Part shown: in pieces, positions 25,501-36,784 of the stretch
Position numbering within the stretch: the stretch's first letter is position 1
Layout of the letters: every line of letters begins with the position of its first letter
Source of the DNA: Hippophae tibetana
Taxonomy: Eukaryota; Streptophyta; Magnoliopsida; Rosales; Elaeagnaceae
Reading direction: 5' to 3'
DNA: 64,000 bases
Assembly (NCBI GenBank): GCA_037013495.1
Contig: CM072811.1
Coordinates: forward strand, 26,724,159 to 26,788,158
The notes under the pieces: generated by a model
Database searches by the model: none
Told to the model about the DNA's origin: nothing
What the model saw: only the letters and a program-made list of their open reading frames with translations
Translations under genes and position numbers: made by a program

Positions 25501-25590
25501 ACAAAAATAATAAATAACTACCACACTGCACGCTTGAAAAAAATTATAACGTAGAACTACTAAACATTTACGCTTTCAATATGTAAGATA

Positions 25591-26590
25591 TAGGGGTGAG
25601 CATCGGTTCGAAACCGCAAGTTTTAGGTCAATCCGAATCCGATCCGATCTGAAGCGAATTATAAATTATTCAATTCGATCCACTGTACATGCCAATCCGA
25701 ACAAATCTGAAACCGCTAATTTTAAGTCAATCCGAATCTGATCTGATCCGATCCGAAAATTATTAAATCAAAAAATTATTCAATCCGAATCCACCTTAAA
25801 TGCCAATCCGAATCCAATCCGTTGTACATAATTTAACTCTAAAAAATTAAATATCAGAATGCAGAATGCAGAGTGTAGAATGCAGAGTGCAGCAAGCAGA
25901 ATGCAACAAGCATAATGCAGAATGTAGAAATGCAGAATGCAGAAATGCAGAATGTAGAGTGCCGAATGCAGAATGCAGAATGCAGCAAGCAGAGTGCAGA
26001 ATGCAGAATGCAGCAATCAGAGTACAGAATGTAGCATAATGCAGCGAGCAGAGTGCAGAATGCAGCGAGCAGCGTGCAGCGACTGGGACAACAGAGGTGC
26101 GACAGTAGAGCGACAACAGCAGATCGACGAGCAGCAGATCGATGAGTAGCAGAACAGAGAGCAGGAGATCGACGAGCAGCAGAACAGAGAGCAGGAGATC
26201 GACGAGCAGTAGAACAGAGAGCAGCATAACGGCGACAACAGAACAGAGAGCAGCAGAGAGAAAGATGGAAGCAGCTGGGCAGAGAGAAAGATGAAGCTGT
26301 AAAAATTATTAGGTTTCTTAAGATTGACGGCTAGGTTTAATTAGGTTTAATAAGTTAGGTTAGATAATTAGGTTTATTAATTATTATATATTTATTTTAA
26401 AATAATATATAAATGTATCGGATCAGATTGGATTATTAGGATTTGAATATTTTCAATCCGAATCCGAATCCGAATCCGAGCGGATTGATAAAATCCAATC
26501 CGAATCCGATCCGATTTCGGATTGAAATCACTCATTTTTTTCGGATTTGATCGAATTTTTCGAATTAATCAAATTTTTTGCTCACCCCTA
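25591..26590 (-). mobile_element. non-autonomous hAT-type DNA transposon, exactly 1000 bp
   Basis: Perfect 12-bp TIRs TAGGGGTGAGCA / TGCTCACCCCTA lie between an exact 8-bp duplication GTAAGATA (25583-25590 and 26591-26598). Subterminal arrays of AATCCGAATCCGATCCGA-type motifs occupy about 25615-25830 and 26400-26560. The interior carries a GCAGAAT minisatellite and, on the minus strand, a CT-rich leader-like segment (26240-26300) similar in position to that of the element at 5109. No transposase is encoded. Intact ends and TSD suggest recent movement. Confidence 0.9.
25855..26070. repeat. GCAGAAT / GCAGAGT heptamer minisatellite
   Basis: About 30 imperfect heptamers (GCAGAATGCAGAGTGCAGCA and similar) in a row inside the 1000-bp hAT element, followed at 26110-26240 by AGCAGATCGACG / AACAGAGAGCAG repeats. 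The minus-strand ORFs over this array (Leu/His/Cys repeats) are a by-product of the repeat. Confidence 0.85.
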
Positions 26591-26598
26591 GTAAGATA

Positions 26599-27395
26599 TA
26601 TCAAGGGTTCAATAGTAACAGCTCTTGACAAGAGACCAGGAAGATGAATAAAAGACCCAATAAGCCTTGGGCCACTCTTGGTGTACTATATATGGTTAAA
26701 GTCCTTGATGTAGAAACGATCACACTCGCTATTTCATTAATTTTTATTTTTGAAAATATTAAAGTATTAAATCATTTGTTAAATTATTTATTTATTTTAA
26801 TATTAATATTTTATATTCTAAAAATATCAATACCTGAAATTTATTATTATGAAAGTTATTCTGGCAGTCACAACCATAATTAGTGAATGAAGATATTTCT
26901 CGTTACTAATCAAGATAGCTGCTTTGCACATGTTCATCTATTACTTAGTTTATAAAATATTTTAAGATAATTAATTAAATATTTTTTAAAATAAATAATA
27001 TTACGTAAATAATAAATAAATGTAATTTAAATAATAAATATTATTTAATTATTAAGAATTTATTATTTAATTAAAAAATAAAAAAATATTAAAAAAATTA
27101 TTTAATAATTATTATTATTTTTAAAGTATGGTAATTGTATTTAATAATTTATAAAATGTGATATAGACAGATAGATTGATAATTATATTCCCTCTTTTTT
27201 ACTTTTTATTTATTTCAATCTACAACCACCGTGTATTTTTCAACCACTACCTTAGCGACTTAATAAATAAAGTATTGACACGCAGGTACGCAGCAAATAC
27301 TACATCACACATTTTTTATATTAAAAAAACAATATTGCATCACAACCGTCTATTCATTGTGTAACCATTCAATGTCCATCGTTCATTGTCCAATA
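26599..27395. other. AT-rich intergenic, nothing recognised
   Basis: Mostly AT-rich; no ORF is supported. Confidence 0.5.
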
Positions 27396-27535
27396 TCCAT
27401 TATATATATAGGCAAAAAGGCTTCTGTGAATCACATTCCTTGCCTAAGGGCTAAGGCCTAAGGCCCTCTGGCCTCTTTTCCATCCTCTCCTTACTTTCTT
27501 TCCTTCTTTATCTCTCTCTCTCTCTGTGGAGCCTT
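27396..27535 (+). promoter_or_regulatory. promoter and CT-rich leader of an unidentified transcription unit
   Basis: CATTATATATATAGGC (about 27397-27412) is a good TATA box. It is followed by a GC-rich start (GCCTAAGGGCTAAGGCCTAA) and then by TCTTTATCTCTCTCTCTC, typical of plant 5' leaders. Confidence 0.5.
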
Positions 27536-27666
27536 TGTTTTCCGTTTGTTGGTTGCTGATTGGGACGTTGAATCGTCTTCGTTTTTATGTTGTTGTTCTT
27601 TTGATTTCGGTTACTTGTAATTCTGATTTGTTGATGAATCATGTTGATTCTAACTTTTTTTTTCAG

Positions 27667-28110
27667 ATCTGGAAATTACTCTGGTGTTAGAAGGCAGGAA
27701 AAGATCTGAGGAGGTATTTTCGGGGCGTTACCATAGGATTTCATGGAGGCGTTATCGTTTCTGTTACTCAAGAAGTCGAAGTCGAAGTCGGTTGTCTTTT
27801 ACTTGAGTCGTTTGACGAAAATCGCCTGTTACTCAAGAAGATGGATCATCTGATGTAATATGTCCGTTGTGGTTGACATGGATAATTGGACCGTGGATAT
27901 GGATCTTGATTATGTGGATGTATAAGAAATCAGGACAAAAGACCTCTGAGGAGGTTGAGTTTTGATCAATCTTTGTCATCTGACCTTTGCCATGTCAGGT
28001 GCGCTTGCATGGCAGGTCACCCAAATCTTAATAAAAAAGTGTTTTTTGGTTGCGAGGGAAGATCGCACGGGGTTTTCCCGGGGTCTTCTCTCATGTGTGC
28101 TGTGTCTTTT
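27667..28110 (+). repeat. degenerate repeat unit R1
   Basis: It starts ATCTGGAAATTACTCTGGTG and ends near CCCGGGGTCTTCTCTC. The start matches 29612-29703 and 31997-32080. The end matches 30890-31120 and 32225-32332. Shared landmarks are GGAAAAGATC..AGGAG, GGGGCGTTACCAT, CCTCTGAGGAGGTTGA and the hairpin at 27981. Confidence 0.7.
27981..28019 (+). other. conserved hairpin in R1
   Basis: TGACC and TGCCATG pair with CATGGCA and GGTCA across a loop of about 13 bases, with a two-base bulge. The same element is nearly unchanged at 30986-31023, and a weakened form is at 32286-32323. It is the best conserved part of the units. Confidence 0.55.
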
Positions 28111-29611
28111 ATCTTTTATTATTATTATTTTAATCTTTTCTCCATTTTTTCGTTGATTACCTCCATGCTTACTATCACTATGATACGAACTCTTCCTCTT
28201 TGAATCTCGTGAATTTATCAGTTTTTGATTTAAAATATCCGTTCTATGAAAATGTTTTGCTAGCTCCTTTTTTTTGTTAACTTTATCCAGATTGAATATC
28301 AGACGAATGCACCATCACTGCCGAAGGTATATCCTAACTTTTCGTTCTTCAGTTGCAAAGAAACAATAACAATCTAGTATATTAACTTGAATTCATTGAA
28401 GGATCGCAATAACGGTTAAAACTTTACTATTTATGAAAGATAGTAAGACACTATTTGATTTAATTTATAATTTTTTGATTTAGAGAGTTCAAATCATTGG
28501 CTACATCAATATCTTCCGGATTGTTGGATATGGTAAATAATCTTTCTTAGATTTTATGATGTTTAATTACAATTAAAATTTGAACACCGAAATTGAAGTT
28601 TCACGTTCATTGCATCGGACGATTAGGATATGGTGTATTTCGATATACGATTAATCCCGCACTACTAAATTACTATGCTCGTAGTTGTTTCCTCTCTGGA
28701 TAATGTTTGATTTCCTATTCATAATTCCTTTATTCTTAATCGTAAATTTATTGTTGCTCTGATATTTGAGCTGTGTGCTTATTATTTGGTTCAAATTGTA
28801 GTAGTTCTGTTCAGGATCCAGCAGGTATAGATGTCTCTTGCACAGATTGTTTACTGTACGACCTTATTATGAGCATGTATTTATGAGCTTCACTGAGCTG
28901 AGCTTGTTTTCTGGAGTCTTACGATGTGTTTAAGGAAGTCTTTCAAGATGTTGGATTGTTCGGCCAAATCCAGATGCTGTTGAACGAGAATATTTTCCAG
29001 CTGTCAGTAAGTGATGAATCTGATGTTTACGTTTAATTCACTGCTTGGAATAAATTCTTTTTACACTAAGATGTATAGATATCTTTGTGTAATACTTTTT
29101 GCTGTGCAATCTCTTTCAATCTTCAGACTAGTATAAATATGCTATTGACTTGTAAGTTCATAAACTTTGTCTAATAATCTGATGACTGCTAACTCCAAAT
29201 AATAATTGTTATAGCAGTGGAATAAATAACAAAGTAGTTCCAAAATTATTAACAATAAGTTATCTTCTCAATTTTTGGCATTTATAGGAAGAAATGGTTC
29301 TGTTGCATTCTCTGTAAACTGTAATAGTTCTGTTATAGGTATTGATATGCAACAATACCACATCACAACAGTCCATTCTTCATGACCCATTATATAAAGA
29401 AAAAATGGTTTCTGTATGTCCAAGGCCCAATCCTTCTCTTTTATCCCTTCCACCTTAACTTTGCGTCCTTGAATCCTATGATTTTTGTTTGTAGGCCATT
29501 GGAATGCCTCAGATATGATCCTGATTAATTTTTTGTTTTGTTTCCTGTTATTTATTTCTGTTACTTGTTATACTGATTTGCTGATCTTGTTCATTCTAAC
29601 TTGTTTTTCAG

Positions 29612-31120
29612 ATCTGGAAGTTACTCTGTTGTTTGGAGGCGGGAAAAGATCTAAGATATTTTGATGAAGTTACATTAGAATGTCACGAAGGTGTTAGTGA
29701 TAGTGCTTAAAAAGTACTAAAATTACCATGATTTTATCATATTTTTATATAAATTTATTTTTTTGGATTCATAAAGTATTTTTTTTTATTTTTCAGGTAT
29801 TTTCGTTTGAAAAATAACGTAAAGACTCTAAGAAAAATACTTGAGTCAATATATCATAAATATATTGAGAAAATAAATAAGAAAAAGTCAAAGATAGAAA
29901 AGTTGTGCAAAATGTGTAAAAAAGTCAAAAAAGCCAAAAATTGCGCTTGTAGTTGCCCAATCGTGCTGAGAAATGCACTCAAAGCATCACACTACGTCGA
30001 GCATCTGTTTGTGTATCTATGCGCAACGCCCATATGTGTGCATCGGCTTGAACTCGTGGGTGTCGCTGTGCCCTGTCTTCCAATATGTCAACTTCGTGTG
30101 TGCTACTGCCTGCTTCAGCATTTGTCCGTTCTGCTTTAGCGATGATGTCGACGTTTGTCTATTATGCGTTTTTTTTTTATTTTTTTATCATTTTTTTCAC
30201 TTTTTTATCCTTCTCTTTACCTATAAATACCCACATCTCTTCTATTACAAAACACAAAAAATATACCAAATATACTTAATGGTTTTGTATTTTTGGTGTG
30301 TTTTGTGATGGAAGGTATTTATAGGTGAAGAGAAGAGTAAAAACGTAGAAAAAAATGATAAAAAATAAGAAAAATGCATAATAGTTGGAAGTTGAGGTCA
30401 TCGTTGATATAGAATGGACAGACGTTGATTCAGTGGTGTGTGAATTTGGTGTATTGGGGTGCAGCTAGGCGTAGCAACGCATGAGGGTTTGTATAAATGT
30501 GCGGGCGAGTTTGGCGTTGTGCGTAGATGCGCAACGGATATTTGGCGTGGTGTGGTACACTTTGCACGCGATTTTGGCTCTTTTGATCTATTTTGTCTAA
30601 TTTTTTTTCATCTTTATGATTTTTCTTCATTTATTTTCTCAATATATTTGTGATGTATTGTCTCTATTATTTTTATTCGAGTTTTTAAGTTATTTTTTAA
30701 ACGAAAATATCTAAAAATATTCATAATTTTGAAAAAATAAATTTATATAAAAATAGGATAAAATCATATAAATTTAAATCTTTTTAATTAATTAAAGTAT
30801 ATAAAATCATGGTAATTGTTTTTTAAGCGGTCATGAGTTATGTTCATAGAAGTCTCAAGGTTGATGATATTTTGTAAAAGCCACAGCGTCGATTATGGGG
30901 TCGTGGATGTTGATTGTGTGGATGTAAAAGATAGATGGATAAGACGTCTAGGTGGAGGTTAAGTTTTGATCAATCTTTGTCATCCGACCTTTGCCATGTC
31001 AGGTGTGCTTGCATGGCAGGTCATCCAAATCTTAATAAAAAGTTACAGTTTTTGGGTTGAGGGAAAGATTGCACTGGGATTTGCCCGGGTCTTCTCTCTG
31101 GTGTGCTGTGTCCTTTTTTG
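29612..31120 (+). repeat. degenerate repeat unit R2, split by a fold-back element
   Basis: 29612-29703 matches the start of R1 (ATCTGGAAGTTACTCTG, GGAAAAGATCTAAG). 30860-31120 matches its end (TTTTGATCAATCTTTGTCAT, CCCGGGTCTTCTCTC, GTGTGCTGTGTC). The two halves are separated by the palindrome at 29704-30828. Confidence 0.65.
29704..30828. mobile_element. fold-back element: 1.1-kb near-perfect palindrome
   Basis: The left end GCTTAAAAAG..TTACCATGATTTTATC is mirrored by GATAAAATC..ATGGTAATTG..TTTTTAAGC at the right end. Further mirrored blocks are ATTTTCGTTT.AAAAATAACGT, CAATATAT..GAGAAAATAAAT, AGCCAAAAATTGCG, CTATTATGCG and CCTATAAATACC. The symmetry continues to a centre near 30270 (ACAAAACACA / TGTGTTTTGT). 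It behaves like a long-TIR or fold-back transposon. No transposase or certain target duplication was found. A transcript would fold into a long hairpin. Confidence 0.8.
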
Positions 31121-31996
31121 TCCCTTGCTTTTTGATGCCACATGGTTTTTATCACTATGATATTATTGCGTTATCCAGATCACCAATCAGACAATGATGA
31201 ACAAATCATTGCCCCGAGGTACCTTTTCATCCATGAATTTCTAAAGTTAAAATTTCAAATCTAGTCTAATTAACCTCAAATTTTGTCTGAAGTAGCACTT
31301 GACGGTTTTAATTTGAATAATATCTTATTTGATTTAATTTGTACTTTGTGGTATAGAAGATTCAAATTGTTTGGCTTCACAATATCACATGGATTGTTCA
31401 AAGCTAAGTATGCTTTTCAAGATTCAGCGCTATAATTGTCAGATAATTGAATAACATCTAACGAAGTTACCCTTTGTGTGTACTGGGTAATAAAGATATG
31501 CTGTACTTTATTCTATGTGCTTGAATTTACTGTGATTAATCCTGCCCTGCAAGTCTCTGCTCTTATTTGTCTCTTCTGTTGGTAACCTTTTGGGATTATC
31601 TATTGCAAAATATACTATTCATAATTTTTCTACAAGCAATCCAGTTTGTGTACTTGAAAGTTTTTGCATTCCTCTCCATTTTTGGAAATTGGTTATGAGA
31701 ATCAAGTATGTCTGGAGGCTGCACTGAGCTCTGCGGGTTCTCTAGGGTCTTATTATGCGTTAAAGGGCATCTTGCTTGGGGATTTACTTGCTGGATTATC
31801 AGTTTCGATTGTACAGCTATTGGAACAACATATGAATCTCAATTTTCCTGATTCTGTTTACGTGAATATTGCTTGCCCATCTGTAAGTGATCAATCAAAT
31901 GTTTGCGTTTAATTTTCAGCTTGAAATAAGTTAAATTATAATTATAGGATGGTGGTGGGTTTAGGTGTTGACTCTTTTGTGTATTTCTATTGTTTT

Positions 31997-32332
31997 TTAG
32001 TTCTTGAAATTAATCCGGTGTTGGAAGGAAAAGATCCGAGGAGTTATTTTGAGGGCGTTACCATTTTCTGGTACTCCTTCAGACGATGGCTGTGTTTTTC
32101 ATGATATGTGATGAAAATTGCCTATTTTAATAGATTCTCAAGAAGGTGGATTAACTAATGAAACGTCTCCGTTGAGGTTTATTTGGAGAAAATGATCGTA
32201 GATGTGGATCTTGGTAGTGGGGATATATAAGATATCAGGGAAAAGGGCCTCTGAGGAGGTTGACTTCTGAACAATCTTTGTCATTTGACCTTTGCCATGC
32301 CAGGTGCGCTTCATGACAGGTTACTCAAATAA
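31997..32332 (+). repeat. degenerate repeat unit R3
   Basis: A shorter, more diverged copy of R1: GTTCTTGAAATTAATCCGGT, GGAAAAGATCCGAGGAG, GGGCGTTACCAT, CCTCTGAGGAGGTTGA, then the hairpin block with several changes. Confidence 0.65.
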
Positions 32333-32433
32333 ATGTGTAGAAGGGCATCAAATTGCGGAATCCAGATGATGTACGTGGATATTTCCTCGCGTTAGTAACT
32401 TTTGATTGTGAACATCATAATTGTTTAATACCT

Positions 32434-32570
32434 ATTGTTGCATAATCTCTTTAATCTTGTGGCAGTATTGTTGCATAATCTCTTTAATCTTATCTTTAAT
32501 CTCGTGGCAGTATTGTTGCATAATCTCTTTAATCTTGTGGCAGTATTGTTGCATAATCTCTTTAATCTAT
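32434..32570 (+). repeat. tandem repeat, 33-bp unit, four copies
   Basis: ATTGTTGCATAATCTCTTTA plus ATCTTGTGGCAGT starts at 32434, 32467, 32512 and 32545. The second copy has a 12-base internal duplication. Confidence 0.85.
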
Positions 32571-32600
32571 TATCGATATGCGTTTTTATTATGTATGTTC

Positions 32601-33480
32601 TAATTAATTTTATAATTTATGATTAAGTTACTTTATTTTATATATTTATCATTAGATTTAATTCTCATATAGTGCTTATATATGCTCGTATAAAATTAAA
32701 TGTTAATGTTTTTTAAACGAAATTGAATAGATGATAAATTCTCTACTTTGAGGATTTAAACAAAAATTCTGGTCCAGAGGTTTATTTAAATCTAAATAAA
32801 CTTTGTTCCGGTTGTTTTTTAGGGAAATAAATTATGTAGTGCTTGTACCGTTGTGGATAAAACGTGTGGGAAATTACAAATGTTGTCGCATCTAAAACTA
32901 TAAACAACAAAAAATGTACTATCTTCTTGAATTTGTTTCAATTTCTATTTTTTTTTTGTTTTCGAGGTTTTGTATTGCAAGTTTTCTTATTTTCTTCATA
33001 AAATTAGCATTCACAGTTTTAGTAATATATGTGCTTATTCCGTGGGGTGGAGATTACCATATTAGTGTGATTGTACACAAACGATGGTTATTGTTTTAGT
33101 ACTGATGTTACCAAAAGTATCAATCTTTGCACTATCCAATGTTATTTGGTTTACTTACGCCAAAGTAGTGAAAACAAGAAGATTCTTTTTTTTTTAAACC
33201 TAAATTTTTTCTTGCAATTATCTCGTTCCATTATTAAAGCTAAATTTTTCCGGACAAATTAAAAAAAAATGTCAAAACAGACGAAGCTATAGAACACCAT
33301 TTGTTTATTTATTTTTAAATCTTTTTGTTTTAATAAACAAAATTTAGACAACGATTTTCAATTTTTTAGAGAGGAATGTACTTGGGGTTCTTAGTTTTTT
33401 CAGTTATATCACTTTAGTTTATCTATTATTTTTTCAGCTGTTTATTAATTTTGTTATAAAAAAGTGATTATATAAGGATA
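32601..33480. other. AT-rich intergenic, nothing recognised
   Basis: No ORF or element end supported. Confidence 0.5.
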
Positions 33481-33484
33481 AATA

Positions 33485-33705
33485 TTGAGCACAATTTAGT
33501 CCTTTTATTTTTATTGCATTAATCAATTTTTTATTATTATTGTGTATTGTTAAATAGAATACAATTTATAAAAGTGATATCTAATAAATTGAATGATAAA
33601 AATAAAATAAATGGAAAATCGATTTTTTTTTTTTGTGATGGTACTTTTTCAATATCAAGGGAGGATTAAACTGTACGAAGGGACTAAACTGATGTTATTT
33701 GTGCT
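33485..33705. mobile_element. possible MITE
   Basis: GAGCACAATTTAGTCC at the left is roughly mirrored by GGGACTAAACTGATG at the right, over about 220 bases of AT-rich sequence. Ends and duplication are not certain. Confidence 0.3.
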
Positions 33706-33762
33706 ACCCTTTTTTAGATAAATGTTTTATTGAATCTTGATTCGGCATTCATATAAGCAGAA

Positions 33763-33855
33763 TAGATCTGTATGCTCTACGGTTGGGGCGCTCATTTAGT
33801 CCAATGTGGATTTCATGAGAAGTCATTTGGTGGTTCGACTCCACCCGGATCTTCA
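33763..33855 (+). other. tRNA-like / SINE-like remnant with Pol III B box
   Basis: GGTTCGACTCC (33832-33842) matches the B-box consensus and sits in a perfect 5-bp arm, GGTGG / CCACC. AGATCTG can pair with CGGATCT as an acceptor-like stem, and GCTC / GGGC and CTCAT / ATGAG give D- and anticodon-like stems. The central loop is far too long for a tRNA, so a tRNA-derived SINE head or a decayed tRNA is more likely. Confidence 0.35.
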
Positions 33856-34204
33856 TATGATTATTGTGCACTAATATTTTAATGTGTATTTACGCATTTT
33901 TGATATAGTAAATGAAATTTTTATGTCTGACATTTATGTAAACTTTAAACTTTGCCGTTGTAAAAAAAGTACCACCATTTCAGAAAGGATTTTATTTATA
34001 TTTTGTAAATATTATATTTTCTCTTCCAAAAGAATTAATGTTTTTATTATAATTTTTTGATTATTTATTATGCTCGTTAAGGTATCATTATTTTCTAACT
34101 GTATTCTTTGTAATATTTCATTTGACATCTTTAAGAGATTTATGCTTTGTAATTTATTAATTTTTGTTATTGATACTTTTAGTTTCTTAAAAGAATATCA
34201 ACGT

Positions 34205-35530
34205 GTGCAAGTATACATGGTCACAAATAATAAATGATAAATACAATACCGTTTTCATGAAGATTTGTTACTAATCTTTACTAAGTATTAAAATTGTCTC
34301 AACTTAATTTTATCCAAATAATCGATATTTGGATAAGAGTTAATCTGAACTAATTCTAAATAACAATATATGAGATTAACACTTAAAGAAAACTCTATGA
34401 TTGCAATTTCACTAAATTAATCCATTTCAATCATATTATTTATCTTAATTTATGTTTTCGTATTTAATTTGTCAACCAAGAACTTCTAATTTATCCACAT
34501 GTCTCTTCCGATAACAAATAGACATGTCTCGTTAAAATAATTCACTATATTTCTATGAGAATTAAATTTACCAAAGATTCATTAAGCTCAAAGTTATCAA
34601 TAACTACACATAAAATAAATATATATTCTTATCCCATATATATATATATATGTTATTCTATCCAAGAGCAAAACACAAAAAAATCCTTTTCCAAGTTTAT
34701 TAGGGTTCACAAATCAATTGATTAATCTTCTAACAATCAAATACATTAAGCACAAATAGAATAAATAAATTAAAAGCAACATTTTACAAATTATTCAAAA
34801 ATAATTAATTCAAGTTTCATAACGTAAGCTACATTGCAACCTTAGAACAAATAATTTAGTTCACAACAAATATTGAAATTACAATCCAAAAATCTGTAGA
34901 CATTTCAAAAAAAAATTAAAAGAAAGAGAGATTAGAAGAAATTTCACGATTTCTCAATGAAAAAAATGGAGTTTCTCCCTTTTTTTTCTTTACTCTTTGC
35001 CTCCTATGTATTTTTTTACTTAACAAAACAACAACAAAACCCAAAAAATGGATTTTATGATTTCTCTCTATTTTTTAGAGACAAAACAACAAAAAAAACT
35101 CTTTTCTGGCTTCTACAAGTTCTCCAAAATATACACCAAAAATTCCTCAAAAAAGGCGTGCAAAAAGGTAGAAAAAATGGGCAAAATATGCTGGAAAAAG
35201 AATTTTTTTTGAATTTTATTATACACTATGCATGACACGTGGTGAGATCTGGTTCGTTAGAAGGATAATCGGACACATTGTGGCTTCAGACTGGGCGAGA
35301 CGTGAGGGCGCACATATATTTAGTGGACCGCGTTACACGGGAATTTCGTACGCTGGGCTGTGTAGAACAGTTGGACTCTACTTGTGACTCTCTCGCGTGG
35401 GGCGTGGCCAACACACATGATCTGGACCATTCATCGTTTGATCTAACAATGGGTGACAGAGGGCACGTCTTATGGAAAATCAACTGCGTAGATAGGTAGA
35501 CCCCACTTTACGTGCCAGATTGAGCAAAAC
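34205..35530 (-). repeat. LTR-like repeat, copy 2 (related to 22161-23480)
   Basis: The start (GTGCAAGTATACATGGTCAC, AATAATAAATGATAA) parallels 22180-22250. The body has the same kind of layout: AT-rich, then A-rich leader, then a GC-rich end with ACACGTGGTGAG at 35236. The GC-rich end (35230-35520) has ORFs on both strands with no recognised family. Similarity to copy 1 in the middle is weak by eye. Confidence 0.35.
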
Positions 35531-36784
35531 AACTGGAAATCTCATCCACTCACCCACATAGCGTTTGAATCTCACTCTCTTGATCTATATTGTTGAATTT
35601 ATGATATGACGGTAGGTGATGCACATTGATCCATTTTGTGCGTGAGAATCCCCTTTTGCATAGAAAATAATTTAAATTTCAAAATTTTGTTAATTGCATT
35701 TAAGTCTTCTTTTTAATTCAAATTAAATTTTTAACTTTTGTTCTATGCATTTAAGTCCTTTTTTAATTTAAATTGTTTAATTTTCTTTAAAAATATAATT
35801 TCTTACAAAACTAACACTAAAAAATAATTTAGAAACTTAAATTAACTAAAAATCTTAAGAATATAGCAATTATAATTAATAAATTGGACAAAATAACTTT
35901 AAAACACAGAGTTATGAGACACATTACTCCGTGAATAATATTTTTGACTTCTTTAATTTCTTGTTTTAATTTTTTTATTTGTTCTTTTTATTTCTATTTG
36001 CTTACTTTTGTTTGGTTATTTGTAGTATGCTAGTTTTCTTTCTACATTACTTTTTCTTCCTTGTATTAAAGGTTTTTCTTTAATATATATGTTACATTCT
36101 TTAGATATTTTAAAGTATGTTAATATTTTTGATATTTTTATTTATCTAATTTTTGAAATGTTTTATCTATTTTTATGAATTCATTTTATCCATATATTAA
36201 ACTATTATAACTATTTGTTAATTAATATGTTATTATATAGTGTATTGAAAATAAATAATTTTATTTTTTCACTAAATCTCTTCTTTTAAATTCATAAGCT
36301 AAACTTAATATTTGTTTTAAATTTTTATTATTAATGTTAATGACTAACTTAGGGTATACCGTTAATTTTAATTTCTAGTATCCTAAATTTTTATAAATCA
36401 TTTCTAATAAAGTATCCTTCTTATTTATTATTCTATTATTTACGAGTGTTAATTTTATTGGTGTATACATTTCTTCTATAAAATATAGTTTTATTAATAT
36501 TTAGATTTCTCCTAAATGAATGTATCTAATTTTTATTTTGTCTTTTATAACATTTTAGATAGTTTATCCACAATAATTTCTTTATCAATTAATGATATGG
36601 TATACTTTTTTACATATATAATATTAATGCTCTTTTTTTATTTATTCCATAATAAATTATATATTTCTTTGTAAATATTTTTCTTATTTTTAAAAATGAT
36701 GAATCTTTGAATCTATCTCATCCTAAGATTTAATCTTAATTTTTGTATTACTTCAAATTTCTTTTAACTAATTACTATTTTTTG
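35531..36784 (-). pseudogene. second pararetrovirus-like remnant (movement-protein region)
   Basis: 36420-36780 aligns with the remnant at 23634-24060. On the minus strand 36290-36380 reads KLKLTVYPKLVININ, then ILSLAYEFKRRDLV, of the kind seen in plant pararetrovirus movement proteins. The frame is broken by several stops and shifts between 36380 and 36620. The part 35531-36280 is only AT-rich flank with nothing else recognised. Confidence 0.33.

Larger units (their letters stand above)
27536..32400 (+). ncRNA. unidentified transcription-unit-like region, possibly long non-coding RNA or decayed gene
   Basis: Downstream of the promoter the sequence is less AT-biased and contains many exon-like blocks with good borders: TTTTTTTTCAG|ATCTGG at 27666, TTATCCAG|ATTGAA at 28291, TTGTAG|TAGTTC at 28801. 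No ORF over about 110 codons exists. Blocks recur in the same order in units starting about 27667, 29612 and 31997. In two units the equivalent exon-like blocks read IEYQTNAPSLPK and ITNQTMMNKSLPR, which hints at a coding origin. I do not recognise the gene. It could be a non-coding host transcript, a decayed tandem gene family or a transposon. Confidence 0.3.

Noticed and set aside
25780-26238. Overlapping minus-strand ORFs rich in Leu, His, Ile and Cys (ILHSAFCTL-type text) as a repeat protein
   Set aside because: They are translations of the GCAGAAT heptamer array inside the hAT element. All frames stay open because of the period-7 repeat, and there is no domain.
26110-26240. AGCAGATCGACG repeats as a possible CRISPR array
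   Set aside because: Repeats are short, directly tandem and without unique spacers, within a plant transposon.
29268-29453. 61-codon minus-strand ORF (MEGIKEKDWALDIQKPF) as a conserved exon
   Set aside because: No splice context or homology I can support; it lies antisense to the unidentified transcript region.
29807-30653. Several ORFs of 64-111 codons on both strands
   Set aside because: They fall in the arms of the 1.1-kb palindrome; the mirrored arms give matching ORFs on both strands with no domain.
35278-35499. 73- and 65-codon ORFs on opposite strands
   Set aside because: They coincide with the GC-rich end of an LTR-like repeat and have no domain.
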